Shown: positions 25,430 through 33,957 of the stretch, one piece after another
How the letters are laid out: every line of letters begins with the position of its first letter
How positions within the stretch are numbered: the stretch's first letter is position 1
Assembly: GCA_035705985.1 (NCBI GenBank)
Contig: DASSVP010000120.1
Coordinates: 1 to 57,755 of the forward strand
DNA: 57,755 bases
DNA from: JACVRW01 sp035705985
Lineage (GTDB): Bacteria; Actinomycetota; Thermoleophilia; Solirubrobacterales; Thermoleophilaceae
Direction of reading: 5' to 3'
Made by a program: the position numbers and the translations under genes
The notes under the pieces: generated by a model
The model's database searches: none
The model's input: only the letters and a program-made list of their open reading frames with translations
Told to the model about the DNA's origin: nothing

Positions 25430-25786
25430 ATGGGCAAGGCAGTCCCCGCAGAGCACCCCGCAGTCGTTCTCCGCTCCCACTACAAGCTCGTCCGCGCGCT
25501 GCTCGCAGTCGCGATGATCGCCGTCGTCGGGCTGGCGGCCGCCGTCGTGATCGTCGCAAGCGACGGCGACGAGGTCAGCGGCGCGAGCTTGGCGGGCCCG
25601 CACCAGGCGCAGGTCGACCAGCCGACGAGCACCCGCTACGACGGCGGGCCAGAAGAGGGTAGCCGCGGGGCACTGTCGTCCGCCCGGCCCGAGTCGGCTC
25701 CGCTCCCGCAGCACGAGCAGTCGGGAGCGCCCAGCTCCCGCTACGACGGCGGCCCCGAGGAAGGATCGCGCGGCCCGGGCCGATAG
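25430..25786 (+). CDS. single-helix membrane protein with two RYDGGPEEGSRG repeats
   Basis: 118 residues, start ATG after AGGAGG. Residues 1-20 are cytoplasmic and include HPAVVLRSHYKLVRALL. A transmembrane helix (about 20-44) is followed by an external, Pro/Ser/Gln-rich disordered tail. The tail carries the motif RYDGGPEEGSRG twice, near residues 69 and 104. I recall this motif at the C-terminus of short anchored proteins in Thermoleophilia. It might be a docking or assembly signal, but no function is known to me. Confidence 0.8.
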   Translation: MGKAVPAEHPAVVLRSHYKLVRALLAVAMIAVVGLAAAVVIVASDGDEVSGASLAGPHQAQVDQPTSTRYDGGPEEGSRGALSSARPESAPLPQHEQSGAPSSRYDGGPEEGSRGPGR

Positions 25787-25819
25787 CTCAAAGCAGTACT
25801 GGGAGTAAGGAAGCCGGCC

Positions 25820-26440
25820 ATGAAGGGGCTCGCTCCAGCTCACCCGTTCGTACGCTGGATGCTGCCTGCCGTGGCGCTCAGCGCGGTCGTGGCCGCGCGA
25901 TCGGGCGCCGCGGCCGCCGGCGGCTGGTCGTCCTACAGCGGGCAGCCACCTCGGCGGATCATGACGACGGCCGCCGTCGCCCGCGGGTCGATCTGGGTCG
26001 CCTGTAACAGGCCGTCGGCCGCCGCCCTCGATCCCCTGGCCACAGATCCGAAAGCGCCCTACTTCGACTGGTCGTTGCACAGGCCCCCGAGCTACACCGA
26101 CATCTTCCGCCCGTCGGCGGCGAGCGGCCGGACCGTTTGGCGGCGGCGCGTGCCGGGCCGTGACCTTCGGGGCGCTGACCGAGGCAGGCGGCGCTCTCTT
26201 CGTCCCCAACACCACCGGCACCTTCCGCGTACTCAGCGCGCGCAGCGGCCGCACCCTCTGGAAGACGCGCCCCGGCGCGCCGATCGCCGCCGGGCTCGCG
26301 CGGCGGCATCGTCGCCTACACCGTCGGCCGCCAACAGCAGCAGGCCCCGAAATCGCGTGTGCCAGCACTCAGTTTGCGCGCGAGGTGCAGAAGCTCCACG
26401 AGGCCCAGGTAAAGGGTTGTCCCGGATGCCGGCTTGGGTC
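25820..26440 (+). pseudogene. frameshifted PQQ-like beta-propeller protein
   Basis: The first frame (from ATG 25820) gives a signal-like start, then SIWVACNRPSAAALDPLATDPKAPYFDWS and IFRPSAASGRTVWRRRVPG. The homologous continuation VTFGALTEAGGALFVPNTTGTFRVLSARSGRTLWKTRPGAPIAAGL lies in a second frame from about 26158. A third frame from about 26310 continues as GGIVAYTVG. The repeated SGRT-x-W blades are those of quinoprotein/PQQ-repeat proteins. At least two frameshifts and the lack of most blades mark it as a decayed remnant. Confidence 0.7.
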
Positions 26441-26460
26441 TGCCGTGGGACGATAGGGCG

Positions 26461-26814
26461 GTGTCCCGGACTGTCCTGATCGTCGACGATCACGATGGCT
26501 TCCGGGCGGCGGCGCGCGCGCTGCTGGAGGCGGACGGCTTTGAGGTCCTGGGCGAGGCTGCGGATGGGGTGGCGGCGCTCGAGGCGGTCCGGCGGTTGCG
26601 GCCGGAGGTCGTGCTGCTCGACATCCAACTGCCTGGGATCGATGGCTTCGAGGTTGCGGAGCGCCTCGCGGCGGAGGCCGACCCTCCGGCCGTGGTGCTG
26701 ATTTCGAGCCGCGGACGCGACTCCTATCGCCCTCAGCTCGCGACGAGCCCGGTGCGCGGCTTCATCGCCAAGGGGGAGCTCTCGGGGGAATGCCTGGCCG
26801 GGCTCGTTTTCTGA
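26461..26814 (+). CDS. single-domain response regulator (REC only)
   Basis: 117 residues from GTG 26461, essentially one receiver domain: acidic pair in VLIVDDHDGF, phospho-acceptor Asp in VVLLDIQLPGIDGF (about residue 53), Ser of VVLISSRGRDS and Lys of GFIAKGELS. There is no output domain. Such stand-alone receivers act as phosphate shuttles or by protein contact. It is the first gene of a four-gene operon with two kinases and a LuxR-type regulator, and its last 25 bases overlap the next frame. Confidence 0.9.
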   Translation: MSRTVLIVDDHDGFRAAARALLEADGFEVLGEAADGVAALEAVRRLRPEVVLLDIQLPGIDGFEVAERLAAEADPPAVVLISSRGRDSYRPQLATSPVRGFIAKGELSGECLAGLVF

Positions 26815-28391
26815 ACCCGCCGGGCTGGGCGCTGCTCACGGTCGTGGCGCTCGTGGCGGCCCTGAGCGCCGAGCGGGTGACCGGGCCTGGAATGCCCGAT
26901 GCTGCCGGCGATCTTCTGGCCGGGTTCGCGCTGGTGGCCGGGGGCGCTGCGGCGTGGGCCAAGCGTCCTGAGACCCGATCCGGCCCCTTGTCGGTGCTGG
27001 CGGGCGTGGCCTGGTTTGCCGGCGACCTGACCGACGTTCTCCTGTACGCGCATCGCGGGCCGCTCGTGCACCTGTTGCTCACCTACCCGAGTGGACGTGT
27101 GGCCTCGCGCGCCGGCGCGGCGGTAATAGGCGCGGCGTACGTCGATGGATTGATCCCGGAGCTCGCGCGCTCGGAGTGGCCGACGATCGCCCTCATGGCG
27201 GCGGTCGTGACGGTCGCCGCGTGGCGACACAGAACCGTTGGCGGTGTCGAGCGTCGCGCCCGCGCGGCAGCACTGGCCGGTGCCTCGATGATCGGCGGAG
27301 CGCTCGCGCTCGCTGCAGCCGCGCGCTTGGCGGGCGCCGATCTGGCGGCGGGCGCGGCTTGGACCTACTACGTCGCGGTGGCGGTCACGGCCCTCGGCCT
27401 GTCGGCTGACCTGCTGTGGGGCCGTTGGACTCTTGCCGCCGTCACTGGATTCGTGGTCGACCTGGGCGACCGCTTCGAGCCGGACGCTCTGAGGGCGGCG
27501 CTCGCGCGCAGCCTGGGCGATCCCGACGTCGAGGTCGTCTACCGGGTGGCAGGTGTCGACGACTGGGTCGACGAGGCGGGCCGGGCCGTGCGGTTACCTG
27601 ACGGGGACGGCCGCGCCGTCACACTTGTCCACGACGAGGGTGACCCGGTGGCGGCGCTTGTGCACGACCCGGCCGCGCTGGCGGACCGCGAGCTGCTCGA
27701 CTCGGTGGCGGCGGCGGCGCGTCTCGCCGTCGCCAATGTGCGTCTTCAGGCCGAGATCGCGGCGCGCATCGGCGAGGTGGCTGCCTCGCGGCGCCGCCTG
27801 GCCGAGGCGCGTGACGACGAGAGCCGGCGCCTCGCGGACAGGTTGCACACGGGTGCCGAGCGGCGGCTCGCGGGTCTACGCGACCGCATGTCCCAGCTCG
27901 CCGCGGAACGTGACGAGGAGGCGGGCGAGGTCCTACGCCGGCTCGCGGGCGAGCTGGACGCCGCCCGAGCGGAGCTGCTCGGCTTCGCGCGCGGCCTTCA
28001 CCCTCGCTCGCTCACCGAGGAAGGCCTCAGCAAGGCCCTCGACGAGCTGGTCGCGCAGGCAGCGGTTCCGGTCAGGCTCGAGGTCGCCGGTGGCCGCTTT
28101 CCGGCCGCACAAGAGGCGGCCGCGTTCTTCCTCTGCTCCGAGGGCCTTGCGAACATTGCCAAGTACGCGGGCAGCGCGAGCGCGGACATCGCGGTGCGAG
28201 CGACCCCGTTAGGGCTTGTGGTGCGCGTCGCCGACGACGGCGCGGGGGGCGCCGACCCGGGGCGGGGGTCGGGGCTACGCGGGCTGACCGACCGGATCGA
28301 GGCGCTTGGCGGCACACTGCGCGTGGACAGCCGAGCGGGTGCCGGCACGCGGCTGGAAGCGGTGCTTCCGATCCCGGGCCGGGGGCCATGA
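26790..28391 (+). CDS. NarL-type sensor histidine kinase, H-box variant LHTGA
   Basis: 533 residues. About six hydrophobic segments in residues 12-215 form the membrane sensor region, followed by a GAF-like stretch (about 225-320), a dimerisation/phosphotransfer region and an ATPase domain. The H-box reads RLHTGAERRL with His 353. The Asp/Glu that normally follows the His in HisKA_3 kinases is Thr 354. The ATP-binding domain looks intact: N-box SEGLANIAKYA (Asn 455), G1 DDGAGG, G2 GSGLRGLTDRIEALGG. ATG 26790 is taken as start; CTG 26811, which overlaps the previous stop, is an alternative. The end overlaps the next kinase gene as ATGA. Confidence 0.9.
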   Translation: MPGRARFLNPPGWALLTVVALVAALSAERVTGPGMPDAAGDLLAGFALVAGGAAAWAKRPETRSGPLSVLAGVAWFAGDLTDVLLYAHRGPLVHLLLTYPSGRVASRAGAAVIGAAYVDGLIPELARSEWPTIALMAAVVTVAAWRHRTVGGVERRARAAALAGASMIGGALALAAAARLAGADLAAGAAWTYYVAVAVTALGLSADLLWGRWTLAAVTGFVVDLGDRFEPDALRAALARSLGDPDVEVVYRVAGVDDWVDEAGRAVRLPDGDGRAVTLVHDEGDPVAALVHDPAALADRELLDSVAAAARLAVANVRLQAEIAARIGEVAASRRRLAEARDDESRRLADRLHTGAERRLAGLRDRMSQLAAERDEEAGEVLRRLAGELDAARAELLGFARGLHPRSLTEEGLSKALDELVAQAAVPVRLEVAGGRFPAAQEAAAFFLCSEGLANIAKYAGSASADIAVRATPLGLVVRVADDGAGGADPGRGSGLRGLTDRIEALGGTLRVDSRAGAGTRLEAVLPIPGRGP

Positions 28392-30148
28392 TAGTGGCCG
28401 CCCGGGCCGGACCGTCGCCGCACTGGATCGTCCCATCGCCGGTGCGCCGCTTCGTTCCGGTGGCCCTGTTCGTCGCGGTGGCGACGGCGACCGTCGCCAT
28501 CGTCGACAACCGTCCCGATATTGCGCGTGCGGGCGAGTCCGCTGCGGCGCTCGCCGGCGAGCTTGCCGCCGGCGCTCTGCTCGTCGCGGCGGCGCTTGCG
28601 GCGCAGGCTTGGCGGCCAAGACCCCGCTTCACCGGCCCGCTCGCGGCGGCCGGTATCGGGTGGCTCCTTTTCGAATGGAACAGTCCCGGCGCCGGGCCCG
28701 CGTTCACCGCGGGGCTCGTGCTGTACGCCGCCTGGCCGCCGCTGCTTGCCCACGCCGCGCTGCGCGGGCCGAACGAGCGTCCGCTCGGACGACCGGCAGT
28801 GGCGCTGTTGATCGTCGCCTATGCGACGAGCCTGGGGATGCTCGGGCTGGCTTCCGCCGCGCTCTACGACCCACTCGCGCAGGGATGCCTGGACTGCCCG
28901 GCCAATCGCCTCCTCATGACGAGCGATCCCGGCCGCTGGCACGAGCTTGGGCAGCTCGGCCTGATGCTCAGCGTGCTATGGACGGCTGCCTTCGCGGTGC
29001 TCGCCTTCGGCCGCCTCGCACGGTTCTCGCCGCCGGGCAGGCGCGTTGCCGCGCCCGTGCTCGTGCCTAGCGCCGCCGCGCTGGCGCTCTTCGGTGCGAG
29101 TGCCCTCCACGGCCGCGAGCGCGGGTTCCTGTCCAACGATCCCACGGATCACGCGCTGTGGGTGGGCGAGATCGCCGCATTGGCGCTCGTGGCCGCCGGG
29201 GTCGTCTGGGAGCGCGTGAGAGCGCGACGCGCGCGCTCCGCGCTGGCTCGGCTCGTCGTCGACCTCGGCGGCTCGCCTCTGCCCGGCGGCCTCGAGCACC
29301 AGCTGGCGCGTGCTCTCGACGACCCCTCGCTGAGGCTGCTCCACAGCGTCGACGGGGAGCGGGGCTGGATCGACTCGGAGGGTCGCGAGGCGGCCATGCC
29401 AAGCGATGCCGACCGCGCAGTCACAAGCGTGGTGGCCCGAGGCCGCGAGGTCTCCGTGCTCGTCCACCGCCTCGGCCTGCTCGACGACCCGGGCTTCGCG
29501 CAAGCGATCGCCTCGGCCGCTCGACTCGCGATCGAGCACGAGCGCCTGCACGCTTCGCGGAGCGCCCAGCTCGAACGGCTGCGCCTCTCTCGCGCGCGGC
29601 TCGTCGCGACCGCTGACGCGCAGCGCCGGCAACTCGAGCGCGACCTGCACGACGGGGCGCAGCAGCGCCTGTTGACCCTGAGCATCGCGGTCCGGCTCGC
29701 GCGCCGGCAACTCGGGCGGGGTGACCCGGCGCTCGAGCGGGAGCTCGCTGCGACAGAGAGCGAGCTGGGAGTCGCCCTGGCCGAGCTCCGCGAGCTGGCG
29801 CAGGGCCTCTTCCCAATAGTGCTCACGAACGAGGGTTTCGGGGCGGCGCTCGAGGTACTCGCCGAGCGAACACCCCGGCTCGTCACGGGCGCGCTGCCTG
29901 ATGGCCGCTTCGCGGCGCCGGTCGAGTCCGCGGCCTACTTCGTCGTCTCCGAGGTGCTGCGGCGCGAGCCGAACGGCGACGTCGCCATCGATGCTCGCCG
30001 CGAGGGTGATCGGCTCGTGGTCGAGGTTCGCACTGTGGCCGAGCTGACCGGCGAACCGATCGAGATCGAGGATCGAGTCGGAGCGCTGGGTGGCGCGCTG
30101 ATCGTCGACGGCCGCCACCTGCGCGCGGAGTTGCCGTGCGGGTCCTGA
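28388..30148 (+). CDS. NarL-type sensor kinase with degenerate ATP-binding domain
   Basis: 586 residues. Six to eight hydrophobic segments cover residues 22-275, then a GAF-like linker. A canonical phosphotransfer motif RDLHDGAQQRL follows (His 421, Asp 422), with coiled region to about 480. The C-terminal domain begins normally (VESAAYFVVSEVL) but then has no N-box Asn, no DxGxG (G1) and a shortened lid. The region 520-586 reads RREPNGDVAI, VEVRTVAELTG and DRVGALGGALIVDGRHLRAELPC. It is in one uninterrupted frame, so this is not a sequencing frameshift. On its own it should not bind ATP. See the finding on complementarity with the preceding kinase. Confidence 0.9.
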   Translation: MIVAARAGPSPHWIVPSPVRRFVPVALFVAVATATVAIVDNRPDIARAGESAAALAGELAAGALLVAAALAAQAWRPRPRFTGPLAAAGIGWLLFEWNSPGAGPAFTAGLVLYAAWPPLLAHAALRGPNERPLGRPAVALLIVAYATSLGMLGLASAALYDPLAQGCLDCPANRLLMTSDPGRWHELGQLGLMLSVLWTAAFAVLAFGRLARFSPPGRRVAAPVLVPSAAALALFGASALHGRERGFLSNDPTDHALWVGEIAALALVAAGVVWERVRARRARSALARLVVDLGGSPLPGGLEHQLARALDDPSLRLLHSVDGERGWIDSEGREAAMPSDADRAVTSVVARGREVSVLVHRLGLLDDPGFAQAIASAARLAIEHERLHASRSAQLERLRLSRARLVATADAQRRQLERDLHDGAQQRLLTLSIAVRLARRQLGRGDPALERELAATESELGVALAELRELAQGLFPIVLTNEGFGAALEVLAERTPRLVTGALPDGRFAAPVESAAYFVVSEVLRREPNGDVAIDARREGDRLVVEVRTVAELTGEPIEIEDRVGALGGALIVDGRHLRAELPCGS

Positions 30149-30783
30149 TCGCCGACGACGAGGTACTGCTGCGCGAGGGGCTCGCCCGCCTGCTCGAGGA
30201 CGCCGGCTTCGAGGTCGCGGGACGCTGCGGCGATGCGGACGCGCTACTGCGCATGGTCGAGGTCCGCCGGCCCGAGGTCGCCCTCGTCGACATCCGCATG
30301 CCGCCCCACGCGGGCGACGACGGGCTGGTCGCGGCCCAGGAGATCCGCTGCCGCTACCCCGACGTCGGCGTGCTCGTGCTGTCCCACCACCTCGAGTCGC
30401 GCTATGCGATGCGGCTGCTGGAGGAGGCCCCCGAGCGCGCCGGCTACCTGCTGAAGGAGCGCGTGTCGGATATCGCCGTGCTCGCCGACGCGCTCAGGCG
30501 CATCGGTGAGGGCGAATGCGTCATTGACCCGACGATCGTCTCGCAGCTGGTCGCCCGCAAGCGCCAGCGCGGCCCGCTAGACGAGCTGACCGAGCGCGAG
30601 CGCCAGGTACTCGCTCTCGTGGCGGAGGGCCACTCCAACGGCGCCATCGCCCAGAAGCTGTTCCTCTCCCGCAAGACGATCGAGGCGCATGTCTCGCAGA
30701 TCTTCATGAAGCTCGACCTGCGCGAGTCGCACGACCAGAACCGCCGCGTACTGGCCGTACTGGCCTTCCTCCGAGCCTCCTAG
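30136..30783 (+). CDS. NarL/FixJ-type response regulator
   Basis: 215 residues from GTG 30136, overlapping the upstream kinase by 13 bases. Receiver domain: LIADDEVLLREGL, phospho-acceptor Asp in VALVDIRMPP, Ser in VLVLSHH and Lys in GYLLKERV. The LuxR-type DNA-binding domain (about 150-212) contains LTERERQVLALVAEGHSNGAIAQKLFLSRKTIEAHVSQIFMKL. It is the likely output of the four-gene operon. The stop shares CTAG with the stop of the convergent binding-protein gene. Confidence 0.93.
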   Translation: MRVLIADDEVLLREGLARLLEDAGFEVAGRCGDADALLRMVEVRRPEVALVDIRMPPHAGDDGLVAAQEIRCRYPDVGVLVLSHHLESRYAMRLLEEAPERAGYLLKERVSDIAVLADALRRIGEGECVIDPTIVSQLVARKRQRGPLDELTERERQVLALVAEGHSNGAIAQKLFLSRKTIEAHVSQIFMKLDLRESHDQNRRVLAVLAFLRAS

Positions 30784-32207
30784 CGGACCTTCGTCCAGGG
30801 GTGCGACCCCCAGGTGACCCGCACGTAGGGCGGTTCGCCCGCGCGCGACGGCTCGCTGATGTCCTCGAACTGCAGCCTGCCGTGCCCAAATGACCACCGC
30901 GCGGTGAACGACGAGCCGTCGATCCCGGTCACGGTTACCCGGTCGCGGTAGACCGAGTAGGTACCTTCCCAGCCGTCGGGATCCTTGTCGCTCTGGAGAA
31001 CGAAGTTGCCTCCTTGCAGCTTCAGCGTGACGTGGTTGACCCCCGCGCGGACGATCGGGTCGTCGGGTGCGATGCCGGCGCGGAGCGCGTCCCGCGGCGT
31101 GACCGTCACCTCGTACCCGCCGTCCGGGATCGACGCGGCGCCCGGCGGGGCCTGATCGCCGCAGCTCACAGCGTCGGTCGGTTCCGCCAGCTTGGATGCG
31201 ATCTGCTCGACCCGGGCGAGCGTCGTCCGTGTCGCAGCGTCGCGCTCGAGTCCTAGGTAAACGGTCCGCACCGCCTCCCGGAGACGGGCGAGCGCGCTCC
31301 CCGAGGCGAGCGACACCTTCAGGTTCTGGCGACAGATGACCGCCAGCCGCTCTTCGTCCGCCTCGCGCAGCTCGTCGACCACGTCGGGCGCCGCGGCCCT
31401 GGCGGCCTCCTGGAGCACGCCGAGCTGCGCGCGCGTCACGGCGTCGCCGGCGAACAGCACGAGCGGGCGCGGCCACAGCACGACGTTGCCGGTGAGGTAG
31501 GGCGCTTCGTGGTGGTATCCGTTGCCCGCGATCGAGGTGACGTGCGACTCGACGCCGTCCAGTCCCGCGAACTCTCCACTCGAGACGATGATCCGCGGCC
31601 GCGCGCCCAGTGCTCGCAGGGAGTGCGCGACCTGCTCGCCGCCGGCGTGCCCGATGCGCATGCCGGACCAGTCCGGCGGCGCGGCGAGACGCCGAACGCC
31701 GAGCGGCCGCCGGAGCGGTCCGGGGAGCACGCCCACGCCCTTCAGTCCGAGCTGGTCGAGGCTCTCGAGCATCGGGCGGACGACTGCTTCGTCCTGGAGG
31801 ACCTTCAGCTCCAGGGCGTACGAGTCGATCATCATCGGCGCGTGAAGCGGCCCGAACGCCCGGTTGCCGACCAGGTCGAAGGCCCTGCTGCCGGCCCAAC
31901 CGAGATCGGCCTTGCCGGCTTCGACGTCCCTTATGACGTTGACCTCGGCGTTGCCGCGCCGGCCCTGCCCCCAGCTGTTCTTGAAGCGGATCCGCAGGCT
32001 TCCGCTCGATAGGTCCGAGACCTTCTTGGCGAAGACCTGCAGAACCTCGGGCTCACTGTTGACGTTGGCCAGGGTGAGCGTGGTCGCACGCCCAGCCGGA
32101 GGCTCGGGAGGGCTCTCGCCGCCGGCGCGGTCCGACTCCGACGACTCGCACGCGCTCGTACCCAGCGCGACGGCAACTGCAGCTATGAGGAGGGCGGCAC
32201 GGGTCAT
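30780..32207 (-). CDS. TRAP-type (DctP-like) binding lipoprotein with extra C-terminal beta domain
   Basis: 475 residues. The N-terminus MTRAALLIAAVAVALGTSAC is a lipoprotein signal. Residues 40-345 match DctP substrate-binding proteins (EVLQVFAKKVSDLSSGSLRIRFKNSWGQGRRGNAEVNVIRDVEAGKADLGWAGSRAFD). Residues about 360-475 form a separate beta-rich domain (GGYEVTVTPRDALRAGIAPDD, NFVLQSDKDPDGWEGTYSVYRDRVTVTG) resembling a lipocalin-like lid. DctQ/DctM membrane genes are absent nearby, so this may be a sensor protein rather than part of a transporter. It is convergent with the two-component operon, and a sensory partnership with those kinases is possible but unproven. Confidence 0.85.
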   Translation of the reverse strand: MTRAALLIAAVAVALGTSACESSESDRAGGESPPEPPAGRATTLTLANVNSEPEVLQVFAKKVSDLSSGSLRIRFKNSWGQGRRGNAEVNVIRDVEAGKADLGWAGSRAFDLVGNRAFGPLHAPMMIDSYALELKVLQDEAVVRPMLESLDQLGLKGVGVLPGPLRRPLGVRRLAAPPDWSGMRIGHAGGEQVAHSLRALGARPRIIVSSGEFAGLDGVESHVTSIAGNGYHHEAPYLTGNVVLWPRPLVLFAGDAVTRAQLGVLQEAARAAAPDVVDELREADEERLAVICRQNLKVSLASGSALARLREAVRTVYLGLERDAATRTTLARVEQIASKLAEPTDAVSCGDQAPPGAASIPDGGYEVTVTPRDALRAGIAPDDPIVRAGVNHVTLKLQGGNFVLQSDKDPDGWEGTYSVYRDRVTVTGIDGSSFTARWSFGHGRLQFEDISEPSRAGEPPYVRVTWGSHPWTKVR

Positions 32208-32334
32208 GAGAGCGACCGTACCGCCGGGGTTGTTCGTCCGCTACGGGGCAAACCCCGCGATCCGCGAGCGACGCGCAGGGTAAACCCTGGGGCGATCCCG
32301 GGGGCACCCCGTGGTGCCGAACTGGGCGCTGACC

Positions 32335-32340
32335 TAGCGT
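32335..32340 (+). promoter_or_regulatory. leaderless-type -10 (TAGCGT)
   Basis: TAGCGT begins 13 bases before the ATG at 32348, a spacing that places transcription start at or next to the start codon. The same spacing recurs at several other genes in the window. Confidence 0.45.
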
Positions 32341-32347
32341 CGCCCAC

Positions 32348-33367
32348 ATGCTTGCTTCTCGCCCAAACCCACTTCCCAGTTGTCTGGCCGTCCTGGCGCT
32401 CGCACTCGTGTCCTCTCTCGCTCTGAGCACGGACCACGCCGCCGCGAGCCACGTGCGCTGCGGCGACGTCATTACTACGGACACGACGCTCGACAGCGAC
32501 TTGCTCGCCTGTCCGAACAACGGCATCGTGATCGGCGCCGACAACATCACACTCGATCTGAACGGCCACACGATCGCCGGCGACGACAAGGCGTACGAGC
32601 TGTGTCGCGAGGACGAGCCCTGCGACATCGGCGTCCTGAATGACGGCTACGACGCCGTCACGGTCAAACGTGGCACCACCAGGGACTTCGGTCTCGGGGT
32701 CGTGGTCGTCGGGGCGAAACACAACCGTGTACGCCACGTCGCCGCGGTCGGGAACGCCTTTGAAGGCATCGTCATCTTCCGGTCTACGCGGACCCGCATC
32801 GAGGAAAGCTTCGCCTCGCGAAACGGCGTCGGCAAGTCCCGTCCGGGGATCGCGCTGGCCGAGTCCGATCACAACCGGATCACGGGAAACACGATGTCCC
32901 GAAACGGCGATCTCGCACTGTTCATGGAGGCCTCCGACCACAATCTCATCCGGAACAACGAGGCACGCGGTAACCCCGAGGACGGGATGATCATCGAGGG
33001 CAACCGCAACGAGATCGTTCGCAACCGCCTGGTGCGGAACGGCGGCGGCATCCTGATCACGATCGTCAGGCGCGGCGGAAAGTCGGTCGGCAACGTGGTG
33101 AGCCGCAACGTGGTGCGAAATGCCCGCGCGGGCGGGATAGCGGTCGACCGGGTGCCCAAACGCACCCTCGTCAGCCGCAACCTTGTGGTCGGCTCCGGGC
33201 GCGCCGGCATCATCGTCGGCAGCCGTTCGACCACGATCACCGACAATCGAGCAGTGCGCAACGGCGGTCTCGGTATCCGGGCCGTCAAAGGCGTGATCGA
33301 CGGCGGCGGCAACCGAGCCAGTGGGAACGGCGACCCGCGTCAATGCATCGTGGTGGCCTGCCGCTAG
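32348..33367 (+). CDS. secreted right-handed beta-helix (NosD-like) protein
   Basis: 339 residues with a signal peptide (about 1-34, ending DHAAA). Two Cys pairs at the N-terminus (RCGDVITTDTTLDSDLLACPNNG; LCREDEPC) precede eight or more short beta-helix coils of the form NRITGNTMSRN, HNLIRNNEARGN, NEIVRNRLVRNGGGI and TTITDNRAVRNGGLGI. The parallel beta-helix repeat family contains carbohydrate-active enzymes and surface proteins. No catalytic residues can be assigned. It is probably a wall or extracellular polysaccharide-binding protein. Confidence 0.88.
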   Translation: MLASRPNPLPSCLAVLALALVSSLALSTDHAAASHVRCGDVITTDTTLDSDLLACPNNGIVIGADNITLDLNGHTIAGDDKAYELCREDEPCDIGVLNDGYDAVTVKRGTTRDFGLGVVVVGAKHNRVRHVAAVGNAFEGIVIFRSTRTRIEESFASRNGVGKSRPGIALAESDHNRITGNTMSRNGDLALFMEASDHNLIRNNEARGNPEDGMIIEGNRNEIVRNRLVRNGGGILITIVRRGGKSVGNVVSRNVVRNARAGGIAVDRVPKRTLVSRNLVVGSGRAGIIVGSRSTTITDNRAVRNGGLGIRAVKGVIDGGGNRASGNGDPRQCIVVACR

Positions 33368-33518
33368 GCCAATTACGCTCTAGCGCACCTCGACCTCGGT
33401 CGGAAGAGATCGGCTCAGGCAACCGCCCGCGAATCGCCAGGGGCCGGCGTTTCATGAGAGCGCTGATCGGTGGTCCCTGGTCTCGACGTCGTCTCGATCA
33501 GCAGGGCCAAGGCCTGCG

Positions 33519-33551
33519 GGCGATCGGGTAGGCACCGCCCACCCGATCGCC
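33519..33551. terminator. bidirectional hairpin between convergent genes
   Basis: GGCGATCGGGT and ACCCGATCGCC pair perfectly over 11 bases around an 11-base loop. It lies in the 199-base gap between the beta-helix gene and the convergent small membrane protein; no gene is seen in the rest of that gap. Confidence 0.7.
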
Positions 33552-33566
33552 GTGTGAGCCTCGGTC

Positions 33567-33866
33567 TCAGTCCGGCGGGCCGACGATCAGGAAGAACACG
33601 ACGGACAGGACGGCGAGACCCCCGATGACCGCGGCCGTGGTCGCCATGCGGGTGCCCTTGGCGCCCGCAAGGTGGGAGCGGGCCTGCAGCCCGAGGACGA
33701 CGGCGGCGATCCCCACGGCCGTGCCCGCGAAGCCGGCGAATCCCGAGATGTCCCAGGCGATGGTGACTCCCGGGATCGAGACGAGCGCGAGCGCGAGCGC
33801 GAGGCCGGGCCGAGGCCGGGCCTTCGGGGCGAGGTCGACTGCAGGACGTGCGGTGCTGCTGGACAT
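33567..33866 (-). CDS. small membrane protein (DUF4190-like)
   Basis: 99 residues. A Pro/Arg-rich cytoplasmic start (RPAVDLAPKARPRPG) is followed by three hydrophobic segments: GLALALALVSIPGVTIAWDISGFAG, AGTAVGIAAVVLGLQARSHLAG and MATTAAVIGGLAVLSVVFFLIVG. The GxxAxVLGxxA pattern is like small DUF4190 proteins. No known function. It lies 91 bp upstream of, and in the same direction as, the response regulator at 33958, but reading away from it. Confidence 0.75.
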   Translation of the reverse strand: MSSSTARPAVDLAPKARPRPGLALALALVSIPGVTIAWDISGFAGFAGTAVGIAAVVLGLQARSHLAGAKGTRMATTAAVIGGLAVLSVVFFLIVGPPD

Positions 33867-33957
33867 GAGGCCTCCTCACTTCGTTTGCCTGACGCTCACG
33901 ACGCTATGCCCGCGCGATCCCCCTGGCATCGGGGCGGGCACTCGATCGGGCTCAGCG

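Noticed and set aside
28388..30148. Frameshift causing the missing ATP-binding motifs in the second kinase
   Set aside because: The reading frame continues with sensible codons to a conserved C-terminal LRAELPCG end and overlaps the next gene normally; the motifs are absent, not displaced.
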